Shown in pieces: positions 34,574-43,899 of a stretch of 64,000 nucleotides of DNA (position 1 is its first letter; each line of letters opens with the position of its first letter). Source of the stretch: Fulvimarina endophytica (lineage in GTDB: Bacteria; Pseudomonadota; Alphaproteobacteria; Rhizobiales; Rhizobiaceae); NCBI RefSeq assembly GCF_003403015.1, contig NZ_QURL01000002.1, positions 1-64,000 on the forward strand. Reading direction: 5' to 3'. The notes beneath the pieces are model-generated. The model saw only the letters and a list, made by a program, of their open reading frames with translations, was not told the DNA's origin and did no database searches. The position numbers were made by a program, and so were the translations under genes.

Positions 34574-35692
34574 TCAGCCGATCTCGGCGACGATCGCAGA
34601 GGTTGCGATCGGCATGCCGGAGGGCAGGGCGCGCACGCGTCTGAAGCCTGCCTGCCTCAGCATGTCGCAGAGCTCGGACGCCATGCGCGGCCGGCCCGAA
34701 CCCATCGCCTGAAGGTAGAGGTTGAAATAGGCGTCGCCGATTCGCGAGCGCGCTCGCGCGCCGGCCATGGGCTCGGAGACGAGGAGGGTGCCGCGCCTCG
34801 GCTCGAGGGTCTCGTAGACGCGCCGGAGAAGGCGCTCCACCACTTCTTCGTCATGGTCGTGGAGAACGCGGATCAGGGTCACGAGGTCGCAGTTCTCGGG
34901 AAGGGGTGCGGTGAGAAAATGCCCGCCATGCAGGGTGAACCGCTCCTTGTCCGGGCGGTGGGACAAGGCGTCGCGTGCAAGCGGCAGGACGCTCGGCCTG
35001 TCGAGAAGGTGGAGTTCCGCGTGGGCGTTCCGATCTGCGACATGGGTGAGGAACCGGCCGTTTCCCCCGCCGATATCGACGATCGCCGAAAACGGCCGCA
35101 CATCGAAGAGACGCAGGGTTTCGCGCGCGACGAGATCCTGGCTCGCGGCCATCAGGGCCGTATAGCTCGCGGTCTCGGCGCTCGGCTCTCCCGTATCGCC
35201 GTCATAGTTCCACAAGCGTGCGAGATCGCCGCCGCCGCGCCGCTCCAAGGCGGCGACCGGATCGCGCAGGTCGGCATAGAGCGCGTCGTGATGGCGGATC
35301 ATCGCGGCGACGCCGGGATTGGCGAGAAGGGCCGCCCCTTGCGCGCCGAGCATGAAGCGGCCGTCGGCGAGCCGGTCCGTGAGATCCAGGGATGCCGACG
35401 CGGCGAGAAGCCGCCTCGCGGCATCCTCGGGCAGGCCGGTCGCCGCCGCGATCTCGCTCACAGTGGCGGGACCTTCGACGAGATGCTCGAAAAGCTTCGA
35501 GCGAACGCCGGCGACGAGGACCTGCGAATAGACGAAGCCCGCCGTCAGATCGAACAGCTTCCGGGCGGACCGCCGGGCAAAGAAGCGTCCGACGGGCGAT
35601 GCCAGTGCAATGCGATGGAAGCGCGGCGCCAGAAGGATACGGTTTCTAAGCGAGCGCCAGCGCACCGCGAATGTCGGCCTCGTCTCGTCCAA
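34574..35692 (-). CDS. crtF: Hydroxyneurosporene/demethylspheroidene O-methyltransferase
   Basis: 372 residues, SAM-dependent methyltransferase of spheroidene/spirilloxanthin carotenoid synthesis. It has an N-terminal winged-helix dimerisation region (LFEHLVEGPATVSEIAAATGLPEDAARRLL) and a C-terminal Rossmann fold with VDIGGGNGRFLTHVADRN and RVLHDHDEE, as in the hydroxyindole-type O-methyltransferases. The 5' end is uncertain: TTG 35692 has a GGAG 8-9 nt upstream, and a GTG (MRWRSLRNR) lies shortly inside. It heads the superoperon, divergent from crtD, with the PpsR box between. Confidence 0.92.
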   Translation of the reverse strand: MDETRPTFAVRWRSLRNRILLAPRFHRIALASPVGRFFARRSARKLFDLTAGFVYSQVLVAGVRSKLFEHLVEGPATVSEIAAATGLPEDAARRLLAASASLDLTDRLADGRFMLGAQGAALLANPGVAAMIRHHDALYADLRDPVAALERRGGGDLARLWNYDGDTGEPSAETASYTALMAASQDLVARETLRLFDVRPFSAIVDIGGGNGRFLTHVADRNAHAELHLLDRPSVLPLARDALSHRPDKERFTLHGGHFLTAPLPENCDLVTLIRVLHDHDEEVVERLLRRVYETLEPRRGTLLVSEPMAGARARSRIGDAYFNLYLQAMGSGRPRMASELCDMLRQAGFRRVRALPSGMPIATSAIVAEIG

Positions 35693-35804
35693 CTATCCGT
35701 TCTCCGTGTCCGTCCAGTCGTCCCTTCAACCCGGGTCGGGGACCGGTGAAAGCGCGAAGCGGTTCCTCAAGGGGCCGGTTGAAATGGACATGAGGACGGT
35801 AAAG

Positions 35805-35822
35805 TGTCAAATTGAATTGACA
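35805..35822. promoter_or_regulatory. PpsR/CrtJ binding box between crtF and crtD
   Basis: TGT (35805-35807) and ACA (35820-35822) with 12 nt between; the surrounding GTGTCAA...TTGACAC is an extended palindrome. It lies in the 190-bp divergent gap and can serve both crtF and crtD. TTGACA on either strand could double as a -35 element. Confidence 0.87.
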
Positions 35823-35882
35823 CTTTTGCCGATCGCTCGCGTCGGCCATCCGCTTTGCTGCAGACACGCCAGAGGAACGCGC

Positions 35883-37448
35883 ATGCATGTCGTCGTCATC
35901 GGCGCCGGTATCGGCGGGCTGACCGCAGCCGCAAGGCTCGGCGCGGCCGGCCACGCGGTGACGGTGTGCGAGCGCGCGGCCGGGCCCGGCGGCAAGATGC
36001 GGCGGGTGGAGGTTGGCGGGGCGGCCATCGATGCAGGGCCCACGGTCTTCACCAAGCGCCACGTGTTCGACGCGTTGTTCGAGGATTGCGGCGAGCGGCT
36101 CGACGACCATGTCGCGATCGAGCGCCTCGACATCGTCGCCCGGCACGTCTTTGCCGACGGATCGAGCCTCGACCTCTATCCCGATCGGGCGCGATCGGTC
36201 GCTGCGGTCGCAGCCTTTGCCGGACGCCGCTCGGCCCGTGAATTCGCCGCGTTCATGGACCGGTCGCAGGACGTCCTCGATCTTCTCGATCCGATCTTCA
36301 TGAGCGTCGATCGTCCGGCGAGCCCGATCGAGCTGACCATGCGCGCCGGATTGTCCGGAGCCCTGCGGATCGCGCGGCTGGGGGCCCATCGCAGCGTCTG
36401 GGACGTGCTGCGCTCGGAATTCTCGGACCCGCGCCTGCGCCATCTCTTCGCTCGCTACACCACCTATGTCGGCTCCTCGCCCTACGAGGCCCCTTCGACC
36501 CTGCGCCTGATCGCGGCCGTGGAAGCGCGGGGCGTCTGGCGTGTGGAGGGCGGCATGTCGAAGCTCGCCGAGGCGGTCGAGGCGCTTGCGCGGCGAAGGG
36601 GCGTCGAGATGCGCTACGGCACCGAGACGCGCGAGATCCTCGTTGCGGACGGACGGGCCTGCGGCGTCGCGCTGGCGGGCGGCGAGACCATCCGCGCCGA
36701 TATCGTCCTTGCCAATTGCGATGCGGATGCGATCACCGGCGGCCTTTTCGGCTCGTCCGCCGCGAAGGCCTTCGACCCGCCCGAAGATCCGCGCCAGCGG
36801 TCCCTGTCGGCGCTCGGCATCGCCGTGCGCGCCGAGGTCGCGGGTCCGGCGCTCGCCCATCACACGGTCTTCTTCGCCGAAGATCCCATGCTGGAGTTCA
36901 CGGAGGTGTTCGCCGAGGCGCGCCTGCCGAGCGATCCCAATGTCTATGTCTGCGCCGAGGATCGCGGCGACGACGGCGCCCCGCCGCCCGAGGGCCCCGA
37001 GCGCCTGTTTCTGATCGTCAATGCGCCGGCGCTCGGCGAGGGGCGCCGCCCATTCCACCAGGAGGAGATCGAAGCATGCGTGAACGCGGCTTTTTCCAGG
37101 CTCCGGGCGTCGGGGCTCACGCTCCGATGGGACCCCGATTCGATCAGAGTTTCGACGCCCTCGGCGTACTCGGACCTCTTTCCGGGGACGGGCGGAGCGC
37201 TCTACGGGCGGGCCTCTCATGGGTCGACGGCGTCGTTCCGCAGGCCCACCGCGCGCTCGGCGATCCCGGGACTGTATCTGTGCGGCGGGAGCGCCCATCC
37301 GGGAGCGGGCGTGCCGATGGCCTCCCTCTCGGGGACCCTGGCGGCGAGGGCTATCGCGATGGACCACGCTTCGACCAGCGGGTCCCGCCGGGGGGATATG
37401 CCTGGTGGTATTGCGACGCGATCTCGGACGACGGCGCGTTCGGGCTGA
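35883..37448 (+). CDS. crtD: Hydroxyneurosporene desaturase (1-OH-carotenoid 3,4-desaturase)
   Basis: 521 residues, FAD-dependent phytoene-desaturase-like enzyme. MHVVVIGAGIGGLTAAARLGAAGHAVTVCERAAGPGGKMR is the dinucleotide motif; the C-terminal GLYLCGGSAHPGAGVPMASLSG is the carotenoid-desaturase signature. AGAGGA precedes ATG 35883. The last ~56 codons (from about 37280) overlap the start of crtC in another frame; the end, HASTSGSRRGDMPGG, resembles other CrtD C termini, so the frame is genuine there. Confidence 0.94.
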   Translation: MHVVVIGAGIGGLTAAARLGAAGHAVTVCERAAGPGGKMRRVEVGGAAIDAGPTVFTKRHVFDALFEDCGERLDDHVAIERLDIVARHVFADGSSLDLYPDRARSVAAVAAFAGRRSAREFAAFMDRSQDVLDLLDPIFMSVDRPASPIELTMRAGLSGALRIARLGAHRSVWDVLRSEFSDPRLRHLFARYTTYVGSSPYEAPSTLRLIAAVEARGVWRVEGGMSKLAEAVEALARRRGVEMRYGTETREILVADGRACGVALAGGETIRADIVLANCDADAITGGLFGSSAAKAFDPPEDPRQRSLSALGIAVRAEVAGPALAHHTVFFAEDPMLEFTEVFAEARLPSDPNVYVCAEDRGDDGAPPPEGPERLFLIVNAPALGEGRRPFHQEEIEACVNAAFSRLRASGLTLRWDPDSIRVSTPSAYSDLFPGTGGALYGRASHGSTASFRRPTARSAIPGLYLCGGSAHPGAGVPMASLSGTLAARAIAMDHASTSGSRRGDMPGGIATRSRTTARSG

Positions 37449-38281
37449 CGATCATCGGCTTCGTCGGCTCGGTCTTCTCACCCTACTACAAGATGACCGG
37501 GCGCGGACGACCCGAAAACCATGTCTCGATCAACTGCGCGCTCTACGGGCGCGGCGCCCGGCGATGGGCGATGACCGAACGGGGCAGCCGCGATCTGTCC
37601 CGCAGCGCCGGGGTCCTGTCCGTGGGCCCCAGTGCGATGGAATGGGACGGCGACTGCCTGACCGTGACGATCGACGAGATCACTCCGCTGATCCCGAGGC
37701 GTGTGCGCGGCACCGTCAAACTCTATCCCGAAGCCCTGCAGCACCGGCCGATGCCGCTCGACCGGGCCGGCCGTCACTGCTGGTGGCCGATCGCGCCCTG
37801 CGCCCGGGTCGAAGCGCGCTTCGAGGATCCGGGCCTTGCCTGGAACGGCCACGGCTATCTCGATTTCAACACCGGCGCCGAGCCGCTGGAAGACCGGTTC
37901 GTCAGCTGGAACTGGAGCCGGGCCTGCGTGCCCGGCGGCGCCGCCGTCCTCTACGACCTGATCGAGCGCGACGGCGAGACCTTGACGCTCGCCATCAAGT
38001 TCGACCCGAAGGCTGACGTCATCGACTTCGAACCTCCGGCCCTGAAGCGGCTCGCCACCAGCTTCTGGCGCATGAAGCGAACGACGCGCACCGAGGACCC
38101 GGATGGGACGCGGGTGGGAAAGACCCTCGAGGATTCGCCCTTCTATGCCCGCTCGCTGGTGGAGACGACCCTGTTCGGCACGAAGACGGTCGCCATGCAC
38201 GAGAGCCTCGATCTCGACCGGTTCCGCAATCCGGTGGTCCAGACCATGCTGCCCTACAAGATGCCGCGCCGGTTCTTCTGA
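37280..38281 (+). CDS. crtC: Hydroxyneurosporene synthase (carotenoid 1,2-hydratase)
   Basis: About 333 residues. The core is unmistakable: RFDQRVPPGGYAWWYCDAISDDGAFGLTIIGFVGSVFSPYYKM, GRPENHVSINCALYG and GLAWNGHGYLDFNTGAEPLEDRF. CrtC adds water to the psi end of neurosporene/lycopene. The conserved N-terminal part is encoded inside crtD, so the start must be upstream of 37448; GTG 37280 (weak GGGA before it) is the nearest in-frame start, ATG 37127 the next. The next in-frame ATG downstream (in the SPYYKM stretch) would remove the conserved SVFSPYY region. The stop is 22 nt from the convergent transglutaminase gene. Confidence 0.9.
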   Translation: MRRERPSGSGRADGLPLGDPGGEGYRDGPRFDQRVPPGGYAWWYCDAISDDGAFGLTIIGFVGSVFSPYYKMTGRGRPENHVSINCALYGRGARRWAMTERGSRDLSRSAGVLSVGPSAMEWDGDCLTVTIDEITPLIPRRVRGTVKLYPEALQHRPMPLDRAGRHCWWPIAPCARVEARFEDPGLAWNGHGYLDFNTGAEPLEDRFVSWNWSRACVPGGAAVLYDLIERDGETLTLAIKFDPKADVIDFEPPALKRLATSFWRMKRTTRTEDPDGTRVGKTLEDSPFYARSLVETTLFGTKTVAMHESLDLDRFRNPVVQTMLPYKMPRRFF

Positions 38282-38303
38282 GCCGGCGGGCGGGCGGGCG
38301 AGG

Positions 38304-39167
38304 TCATTGCGCGGGGGCGGCGGAGGACGGGGCCGCCTTTTCGTCCGCAGCATCCGGCCGGGTCGCCCCGCAGGACGGGCTCGCATCCTCTTCGAGCCGG
38401 GTCACCCTGACGTCCTGCGCCACGAATTCGGCCGAGCCGAAGACGGTCATGAACGAGATATCCGTCGCATCGCGCCCGACGGCGATGCGCACGAGGCCTT
38501 CGGTCGGCGCAAGGCCGCTCGCATCGACGAGCCGCCAGCGCCCGTCCAGCCAGACATCGACGACGGCGTGGAAATCCTGGGGTTCGAGCTTCCAGGCATA
38601 GGCCGAGACGAGGCGGGCGGGAATGCCGGCGGCCCGGGTGAAGGCCGCCATGACATGGGCATAGTCCCGGCAGACGCCCTGGCGGGCGACGAAGGTGTCG
38701 ACCGCGCTCGTGCGGCCGTGGCTGGAGCCGATGGTGTAGTCGATATGGGAGCCGATCCAGGAAGCCATGGCCGCGATCAGCGCGCCGCCTTCGAGGCCCC
38801 GGAACTCCCTTTCCACGAAGGAGACGAAGAGATCGGACTGGCAGAAGCGGCTCGGCCACAGATAGGGGATGACGGCTGCCGGCAATTCGTGACGGGGTGT
38901 GACCGCGAGCCGGGCCAGCTGATCGACCTCGCGTTCGACCTCGAAGGTGCCCCGGTAGTTCGCCACGAACTCGCCATCGGCGCGCAGCCAGGTGCGCCGG
39001 CCGATGCCGTCGTCGCCCGGAACGGTGGTGAGGGGGCCGAGTGCGTTGACGACGAGGCCGTCGTCGAGAAGCGTCTGCTCTTCGGTGGGCGCCGCCTCGA
39101 TGGCCAGAAGAACGTCCGAAGGCCCCGGAAGCCAGTATCTGAGATCGGCCTCGACCCGAAGACGCAT
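38304..39167 (-). CDS. Transglutaminase-like domain protein
   Basis: 287 residues. MRLRVEADLRYWLPGPSDVLLAIEAA opens a beta N-terminal domain; the transglutaminase core follows with GVCRDYAHVMAAFTRAAGIPARLVSAYAW (catalytic Cys), FHAVVDVWLDGRW (His) and LVDASGLAP (Asp). The last 40 residues are Asp/Glu/Ala/Ser-rich. ATG 39167 has AAGGAG six nt upstream. Family members are often peptidases or peptide-linking enzymes near proteasome-like or ATP-grasp genes; no such neighbour is seen, so the substrate is unknown. Confidence 0.85.
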   Translation of the reverse strand: MRLRVEADLRYWLPGPSDVLLAIEAAPTEEQTLLDDGLVVNALGPLTTVPGDDGIGRRTWLRADGEFVANYRGTFEVEREVDQLARLAVTPRHELPAAVIPYLWPSRFCQSDLFVSFVEREFRGLEGGALIAAMASWIGSHIDYTIGSSHGRTSAVDTFVARQGVCRDYAHVMAAFTRAAGIPARLVSAYAWKLEPQDFHAVVDVWLDGRWRLVDASGLAPTEGLVRIAVGRDATDISFMTVFGSAEFVAQDVRVTRLEEDASPSCGATRPDAADEKAAPSSAAPAQ

Positions 39168-39398
39168 GAGCCACTCCTTCGTGCCGGCGACTGTCCGGTC
39201 TCCTACAGAGGAAAGGGCCGGGCGTGCAACGCTCACCCGGGGATGAAACTCGTTGCCGGCTGCGCCTTACAATCAATTCTGCGTTTGCCGGATCGAAATC
39301 CGGCGATCGAGGTTCCTCGGCCCTGGGGCTCGCTCGCCGGGCCACCCCAGGCCGCGGATGCGGCGAAACGATTTTGCGACACGGAGGGGCTGACGCAT

Positions 39399-40466
39399 AT
39401 GCGAACCGAATCTCTTGAATTCCTGAAGGACCTCGTCCGGGCCCATTCGCCGAGCGGATACGAACAACCGGCGGCGGCGGTCTACCGGACCTATGCGAAA
39501 GCCTTCGCCGACCGCACGGTGACGGATGTGAACGGCAATGTGAGCGCGGTCCTCAATCCCGACGCGCCGATGAAGATCATGCTCGCTGGCCATCTCGACG
39601 AGATCGGCTTCATGATTCACCATGTCAGCGACGAGGGTCTCCTCTATTTCAGCCCGGTCGGCGGACATGACAGCGTCGTGCCGGTGGGCCAGCTCGTCTG
39701 GGTGCACGGCAAGGAGCGCGTCGCGGGCGTCATCGGGCGCAAGGCGATCCATCTCCTGACCGCCGATGAGCGCAAGGCCAAGCCCGAAATGCACGATCTG
39801 TGGATCGATATCGGCGCCTCCTCACGTGCAGAGGCCGAGGCCGTCGTCGAGATCGGCGACATCGCGACCTATCAGTACGAGTTCCAGACGCTCATGGGCG
39901 GGCGGGCGAGCGCGCGCGGCTTCGACAACAAGGCGGGCTGCTTCATCGTCGCCGAAGCGCTTCGGCTCCTGAAGGAGGAGGGCGGTCTCGATCCCGAAGT
40001 CGGCGTCTACACGGTCGCGACCGTGCAGGAGGAGATCGGCTCGCGGGGCGCAAGGACAGCCGCCTTCGATATCGGGGCGCAGACCGGTCTTGCGGTCGAT
40101 ATGAGCCACGCGATCGACTATCCGGGCGTCAGCAAGACGCGCCACGGGCGGCTCGACATCGGAAAGGGCCCCAGCATCACGCGCGGCGCGAACATCAATC
40201 CGGTTGTCTTCTCCATGCTGAAGGACGCCGCGAAGGATTCGGGTATCGACTGTCAGGTGATCGGCGCGCCCGCCGCCACGCCGACGGATGCCGGCGCGAT
40301 GCAGATCAACCGGGCCGGCATGGCGACGGGCCTCATCGGCGTTCCGCTGCGCTACATGCACACCCCGTGCGAGGTCGTCAGCCTCGAGGATATCGAGAAC
40401 TGCGCCCGGCTGATGGCCGCCTATTGCCGCAGGGTTCGTGCCGATACCGACTTCACGCCGCTCTGA
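39399..40466 (+). CDS. M42-family metallo-aminopeptidase
   Basis: 355 residues, di-zinc tetrahedral-aminopeptidase family (glutamyl aminopeptidase/deblocking type). Metal and catalytic motifs: MLAGHLDEIGFMIHH, ASARGFDNKAGCF, TVQEEIGSRGARTAA and DMSHAIDYPG, closing with PLRYMHTPCEVVSLEDIENCARL. GGAGGGG lies upstream of ATG 39399. Cytoplasmic peptide turnover is the likely role. Not a known PGC member. Confidence 0.92.
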   Translation: MRTESLEFLKDLVRAHSPSGYEQPAAAVYRTYAKAFADRTVTDVNGNVSAVLNPDAPMKIMLAGHLDEIGFMIHHVSDEGLLYFSPVGGHDSVVPVGQLVWVHGKERVAGVIGRKAIHLLTADERKAKPEMHDLWIDIGASSRAEAEAVVEIGDIATYQYEFQTLMGGRASARGFDNKAGCFIVAEALRLLKEEGGLDPEVGVYTVATVQEEIGSRGARTAAFDIGAQTGLAVDMSHAIDYPGVSKTRHGRLDIGKGPSITRGANINPVVFSMLKDAAKDSGIDCQVIGAPAATPTDAGAMQINRAGMATGLIGVPLRYMHTPCEVVSLEDIENCARLMAAYCRRVRADTDFTPL

Positions 40467-40511
40467 ACAGCCCGATGGGCTCTCGATCGGAACCCGGAGC
40501 CCCGCACGGGA

Positions 40512-41060
40512 TCATGGCTGATCATCGCCGAGCGCCAGCGCGCGCTCGGCGGTGAGGCGGTTCGTGCAGGAGGCGGTCTCGGGAAGCCGGATCGTGCCGT
40601 CCTTGCTGAGTTCGAAGATGCGGTCGCATTCGGCGTCGCGATAGGCGATCCAGGCGCGCTGGGCCTTGCGAAGGAGCGGGGCGGCCTCGTTGTCCGAGAG
40701 GACGCCCTCGGCATCGCGCTCGGCATCGAGAGACTTGGCCTCGGTCATGCGCGCCTCGTAGTTCTCGTTGAGAAGCGCGTCCCAGGCATCCGTTTCCTGG
40801 CCGATGCAATCAGTCATGCCTTGCGTCGTCTGGCCCTCCTCGCTCTCGCCGCAGCTCTGCGCATAGGTCCCGATACAGCTCTGCGGATCCTGTGCGCCGG
40901 CTCCCGCAAGGCATTGCTCGATCGCCGATCGTGCCTCGCCGTCCTTCGATCCCGCCATGTCCCCGGAGCCGTTCGCGCCGCTCGACTGGGCGTGCGCGAG
41001 ATAGGGCGAAAGACATGCGAGACCGGCAACGGCCAGAATGCGGATCAGATGCGTCGCCAT
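40512..41060 (-). CDS. Secreted DUF1311 / LprI-like protein
   Basis: 182 residues. A signal peptide (MATHLIRILAVAGLACLSPYLAHAQ) is followed by a low-complexity stretch and a Cys-rich DUF1311 domain: LNENYEARMTEAKSLDAERDAEG and RKAQRAWIAYRDAECDRIFELSKDGTI. The domain occurs in the mycobacterial lysozyme inhibitor LprI, but inhibition is not shown for most members. Start chosen at 41060 because the preceding long frame is a shadow of bchO. Convergent with the M42 peptidase gene. Confidence 0.8.
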   Translation of the reverse strand: MATHLIRILAVAGLACLSPYLAHAQSSGANGSGDMAGSKDGEARSAIEQCLAGAGAQDPQSCIGTYAQSCGESEEGQTTQGMTDCIGQETDAWDALLNENYEARMTEAKSLDAERDAEGVLSDNEAAPLLRKAQRAWIAYRDAECDRIFELSKDGTIRLPETASCTNRLTAERALALGDDQP

Positions 41061-41137
41061 GGTCGGCGTCTCCCCAAAGCGCTTGGAGCAAACCGGCGAC
41101 GCCGGCGCTCGCGGCGTCGTCGGATCGACCGGACCGA

Positions 41138-42028
41138 TCAGACCTCCGCCTGTTTCGACCCGTCGGAAACCGTCTTCGCTTCCTCCGCGATGATCCCTGC
41201 GACGCGTTCGGGCGCTTCCTCGTGAGCGAGGTGGCCGAGCCCGTCGAGCACTACGACGCGGCCGTTTCGAACCCGGTCCGCGACGCGGTGGCTCACCGAA
41301 GGCGGGATCGCCTTGTCCCGGTCGCCGGTGAGGAGGAGCAGGGGGATCGTCAGCCGGTCGAGCCTGCCTGAGAAACGGTCGAGATCCCAATGGCTCATCA
41401 TGGACAGCGTGCCGGCCACGTGGTGCCTGTCCTGGAAGAGGCGGGCGTAGAGCGCCTTGCCCTCGGGGCTCAGCACCGATCCCGTTCCGTCGAGAAGACC
41501 GGAGACCGCGCTTTCGCTCTTGGCGCGATAGGCAAAGAAGCGCGGCACGATGGGATTGCGATAGACCACCTTCGCGATCTTCGGAAACAGCCGGCCGGCA
41601 AGGCCCGGAAAGGGCAGGAGCGCACCGTTGAGGGAGACGAGAAGCTCCGGCGCGATGCGGCCGTCGAGCGCCATCTCGATGGCGATCACCGCACCGGCCG
41701 AATGGCCGACGACGACCTTCGGCGCGGCGCCGAGCTTTGCCAGCATCTCCGCATGCATGCTCGCCATGGTCTGGAGGGTGAGGGGGCGCGAGGGGCGGGA
41801 GGTGAAGCCGAGGCCGGGGCAGTCGGCCATGATCACTCGATGGCTCTCGGCAAGGATCGGCGCGATGTCCCGAAAGGAGTGCGTGGAGGCGCCGGTGCCG
41901 TGGATGAGAAGGAGATCGGGGCCTTCGCCCATCACCTGCACGTGCCAGTCGACGCCGCCGGCCGTTACGCGGCGGCTGTGGCGGGCAAGGGGCCAGTCGG
42001 TCGGCGGCATGCCGTGTCCGGCGATCAT
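41138..42028 (-). CDS. bchO: BchO, Mg-chelatase-linked alpha/beta hydrolase
   Basis: 296 residues. The alpha/beta-hydrolase fold shows LLLIHGTGASTHSFRDIAP (oxyanion), VVGHSAGAVIAIEMAL (nucleophile elbow with Ser) and a C-terminal DGLGHLAHEEAP (His). The place directly after bchD, overlapping it by 4 nt (42025-42028), and the MPPTDWPLARHSRRVTAGGVDWHVQ start are typical of BchO, annotated as a Mg-chelatase accessory protein; the reaction is not established. Confidence 0.92.
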   Translation of the reverse strand: MIAGHGMPPTDWPLARHSRRVTAGGVDWHVQVMGEGPDLLLIHGTGASTHSFRDIAPILAESHRVIMADCPGLGFTSRPSRPLTLQTMASMHAEMLAKLGAAPKVVVGHSAGAVIAIEMALDGRIAPELLVSLNGALLPFPGLAGRLFPKIAKVVYRNPIVPRFFAYRAKSESAVSGLLDGTGSVLSPEGKALYARLFQDRHHVAGTLSMMSHWDLDRFSGRLDRLTIPLLLLTGDRDKAIPPSVSHRVADRVRNGRVVVLDGLGHLAHEEAPERVAGIIAEEAKTVSDGSKQAEV

Positions 42029-43899
42029 GGGCGGGCCTTCTTGGTGGGATCGGCGGCGACCGCATCGGCCAGCACCGCGCCGTCGTCATGGGCGGGCAAA
42101 GCGAGATAGCGCCCCCCTAAGGATTGGGTGAGGTCGCGGGCATGCTGGCCGGGCCGGGAGGCGAGGTCGATGACGAGGCTCGCAAAACCGTCCGATCTCA
42201 GACCTTCGGCCTTGCGCCGGGCATCCTCCCATGCCGCCGAGCGGCCGGCGACCCCGTCGAGCGCGACATTGGCCTTGCCGTCGGTGAGAACCACGATGAG
42301 AGGCGTTCGCCCTTGCCCCTCCGAGGCGCGCGCGAGATCGCCGGCCCGTTCGAGACCTGCGGCAAGCGGCGTTCCGCCGCCGGCGGCAAGGCCTGCGAGG
42401 GCCTTGCGCGCGCGGGTCAGGGAGCGCGTCTCGGGCAGAAGCGTCTCGGCCCCGGTTCCGCGAAAGCTTGCCATGGCCACCCGGTCGCGGCGCTTGTAGC
42501 ATTCGGCGAGAATGCGTTCGACGGCGCCCTTGGCCTGGGTGAGGCGTGCGAGCGCGGCCGAGCCCGAGGCGTCGACCAGAAAGATCGTCGCCGTCTCGCG
42601 CCGGGCCTCGAGGCGGCGGATGCGCAGATCGTCCGGCATGAGGATGACCGCGCGGTCCGAAAGGCGCTCGAATAGCCTCTTGCGGAACCGCTGCCAGGGC
42701 AGGGCGGCCGTCAGGGTCGCGGAGAGATCGAGCGGCCCGTTGCGCGGATGGCCGGGCCGGCTGCCGAGCGGGCGCCCGCGCGATGCGCCCGGCTTGGTCT
42801 TCGCGCCGGCGCCGCGCCGCCCGTGCCCGCCGGCCTGCTTTTGGTTTCCACGCACCATGGCGGCGAGCTTCTGGAGAAGATCGATGGGGATCGCGACATC
42901 CTCGGTCGCAATCTCGCTGCGATGGTCCGCATCGGAGGTCTCGCCGCCTTCCGGGCTCTCCTCGGGGTCGGACCGGCTGTCATTGGCGGCGCTTTGCCGC
43001 TTCTCCTGCGCCGACTGCGTTTCGTCGGGGGATGTTTGCGGCGAAGCGTCTTCGGTCTCGTCCCGGCCGGGCTCCTCGCTCTCGCCGGTCTCGGGCTCCC
43101 CGGCGACCGGTGCCCGGGTCGCGCGCGGGGCGAGAACGAGGCGGCAGGCGAGGAGAACGTCCTCGTCTTCCACCCTTTCGCGGCCGGCGCAGACGGCCGA
43201 GGCCCGCGCGGCGCAAAGCGCCAGAAGCGGCGCGCGCAGGCTGGCGATGCCGAAGGCCGCCGCTGCCTCGCAGATCGTGTCGATCATCGGCTCCGGCACA
43301 TGCACGGAGAGGGGATCCACGGGACCGGACGGCACGGCCGGGGCGAGGCAGGCCAGATCGTCGCCGAACCCGTCGGCGTCCTCGATGGCTCCGGCATCGG
43401 GCGCCGACAGGTCGAGCCAGAGGCCGAGACGATCGGCGAGATTGCTGGGCAGGGCATCGTCGCCGAGGCTTTCGTCGAGGGCGAGGATCGGATGGCCGTC
43501 GCCGATCTGGCCGAGGAGACCCGCCGCATCGGCGACCGTGCAGCGATCGACACCGGCGAGGATGAGCGGTGCGGCCCGGTGGCCCCCTGCCGTCCTCCCC
43601 ATCGGCCGCGCTGGTGCGAGGGATCGAGGCGCCGGGGTCTCGGTCCCGGCATTCTCGGGCATCGGTACGAGGGAGCCGAGCCGATCCGCCCCGAAGGCGG
43701 CGGGGCCGAGATCGCGGCGCGCCAAGTGGCGGGCACCGTGCCAGCGCGGACAAGCGCACAGCGTCTCGACAAAGCGGTCGCGCAAGGGGCCGGGGCGGGC
43801 GGTGAGAACGAGGCCGAGGCTCGGGTCGGCGTTGAGAAGGGCGATCGCGGTTTCTGCCAGCGGCGAGAGCTTCAGGCGTTCGGCGAACAGGGCCTCCAT
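42025..43899 (-). CDS. bchD: Magnesium chelatase AAA+ subunit D
   Basis: 624 residues. The N-terminal AAA+ module lacks a good Walker A (LVLTARPGPLRDRF), as in other BchD. A Pro/Glu/Asp-rich linker (about residues 270-340) leads to a VWA domain with a MIDAS motif (TIFLVDASGSAALARLTQAKGAV) and TPLIVVLTDGKANVALDG. It forms a double hexamer with BchI that drives Mg insertion by BchH. The start at 43899 overlaps the bchI stop (TGATG); the stop overlaps bchO. Confidence 0.95.
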   Translation of the reverse strand: MEALFAERLKLSPLAETAIALLNADPSLGLVLTARPGPLRDRFVETLCACPRWHGARHLARRDLGPAAFGADRLGSLVPMPENAGTETPAPRSLAPARPMGRTAGGHRAAPLILAGVDRCTVADAAGLLGQIGDGHPILALDESLGDDALPSNLADRLGLWLDLSAPDAGAIEDADGFGDDLACLAPAVPSGPVDPLSVHVPEPMIDTICEAAAAFGIASLRAPLLALCAARASAVCAGRERVEDEDVLLACRLVLAPRATRAPVAGEPETGESEEPGRDETEDASPQTSPDETQSAQEKRQSAANDSRSDPEESPEGGETSDADHRSEIATEDVAIPIDLLQKLAAMVRGNQKQAGGHGRRGAGAKTKPGASRGRPLGSRPGHPRNGPLDLSATLTAALPWQRFRKRLFERLSDRAVILMPDDLRIRRLEARRETATIFLVDASGSAALARLTQAKGAVERILAECYKRRDRVAMASFRGTGAETLLPETRSLTRARKALAGLAAGGGTPLAAGLERAGDLARASEGQGRTPLIVVLTDGKANVALDGVAGRSAAWEDARRKAEGLRSDGFASLVIDLASRPGQHARDLTQSLGGRYLALPAHDDGAVLADAVAADPTKKARP

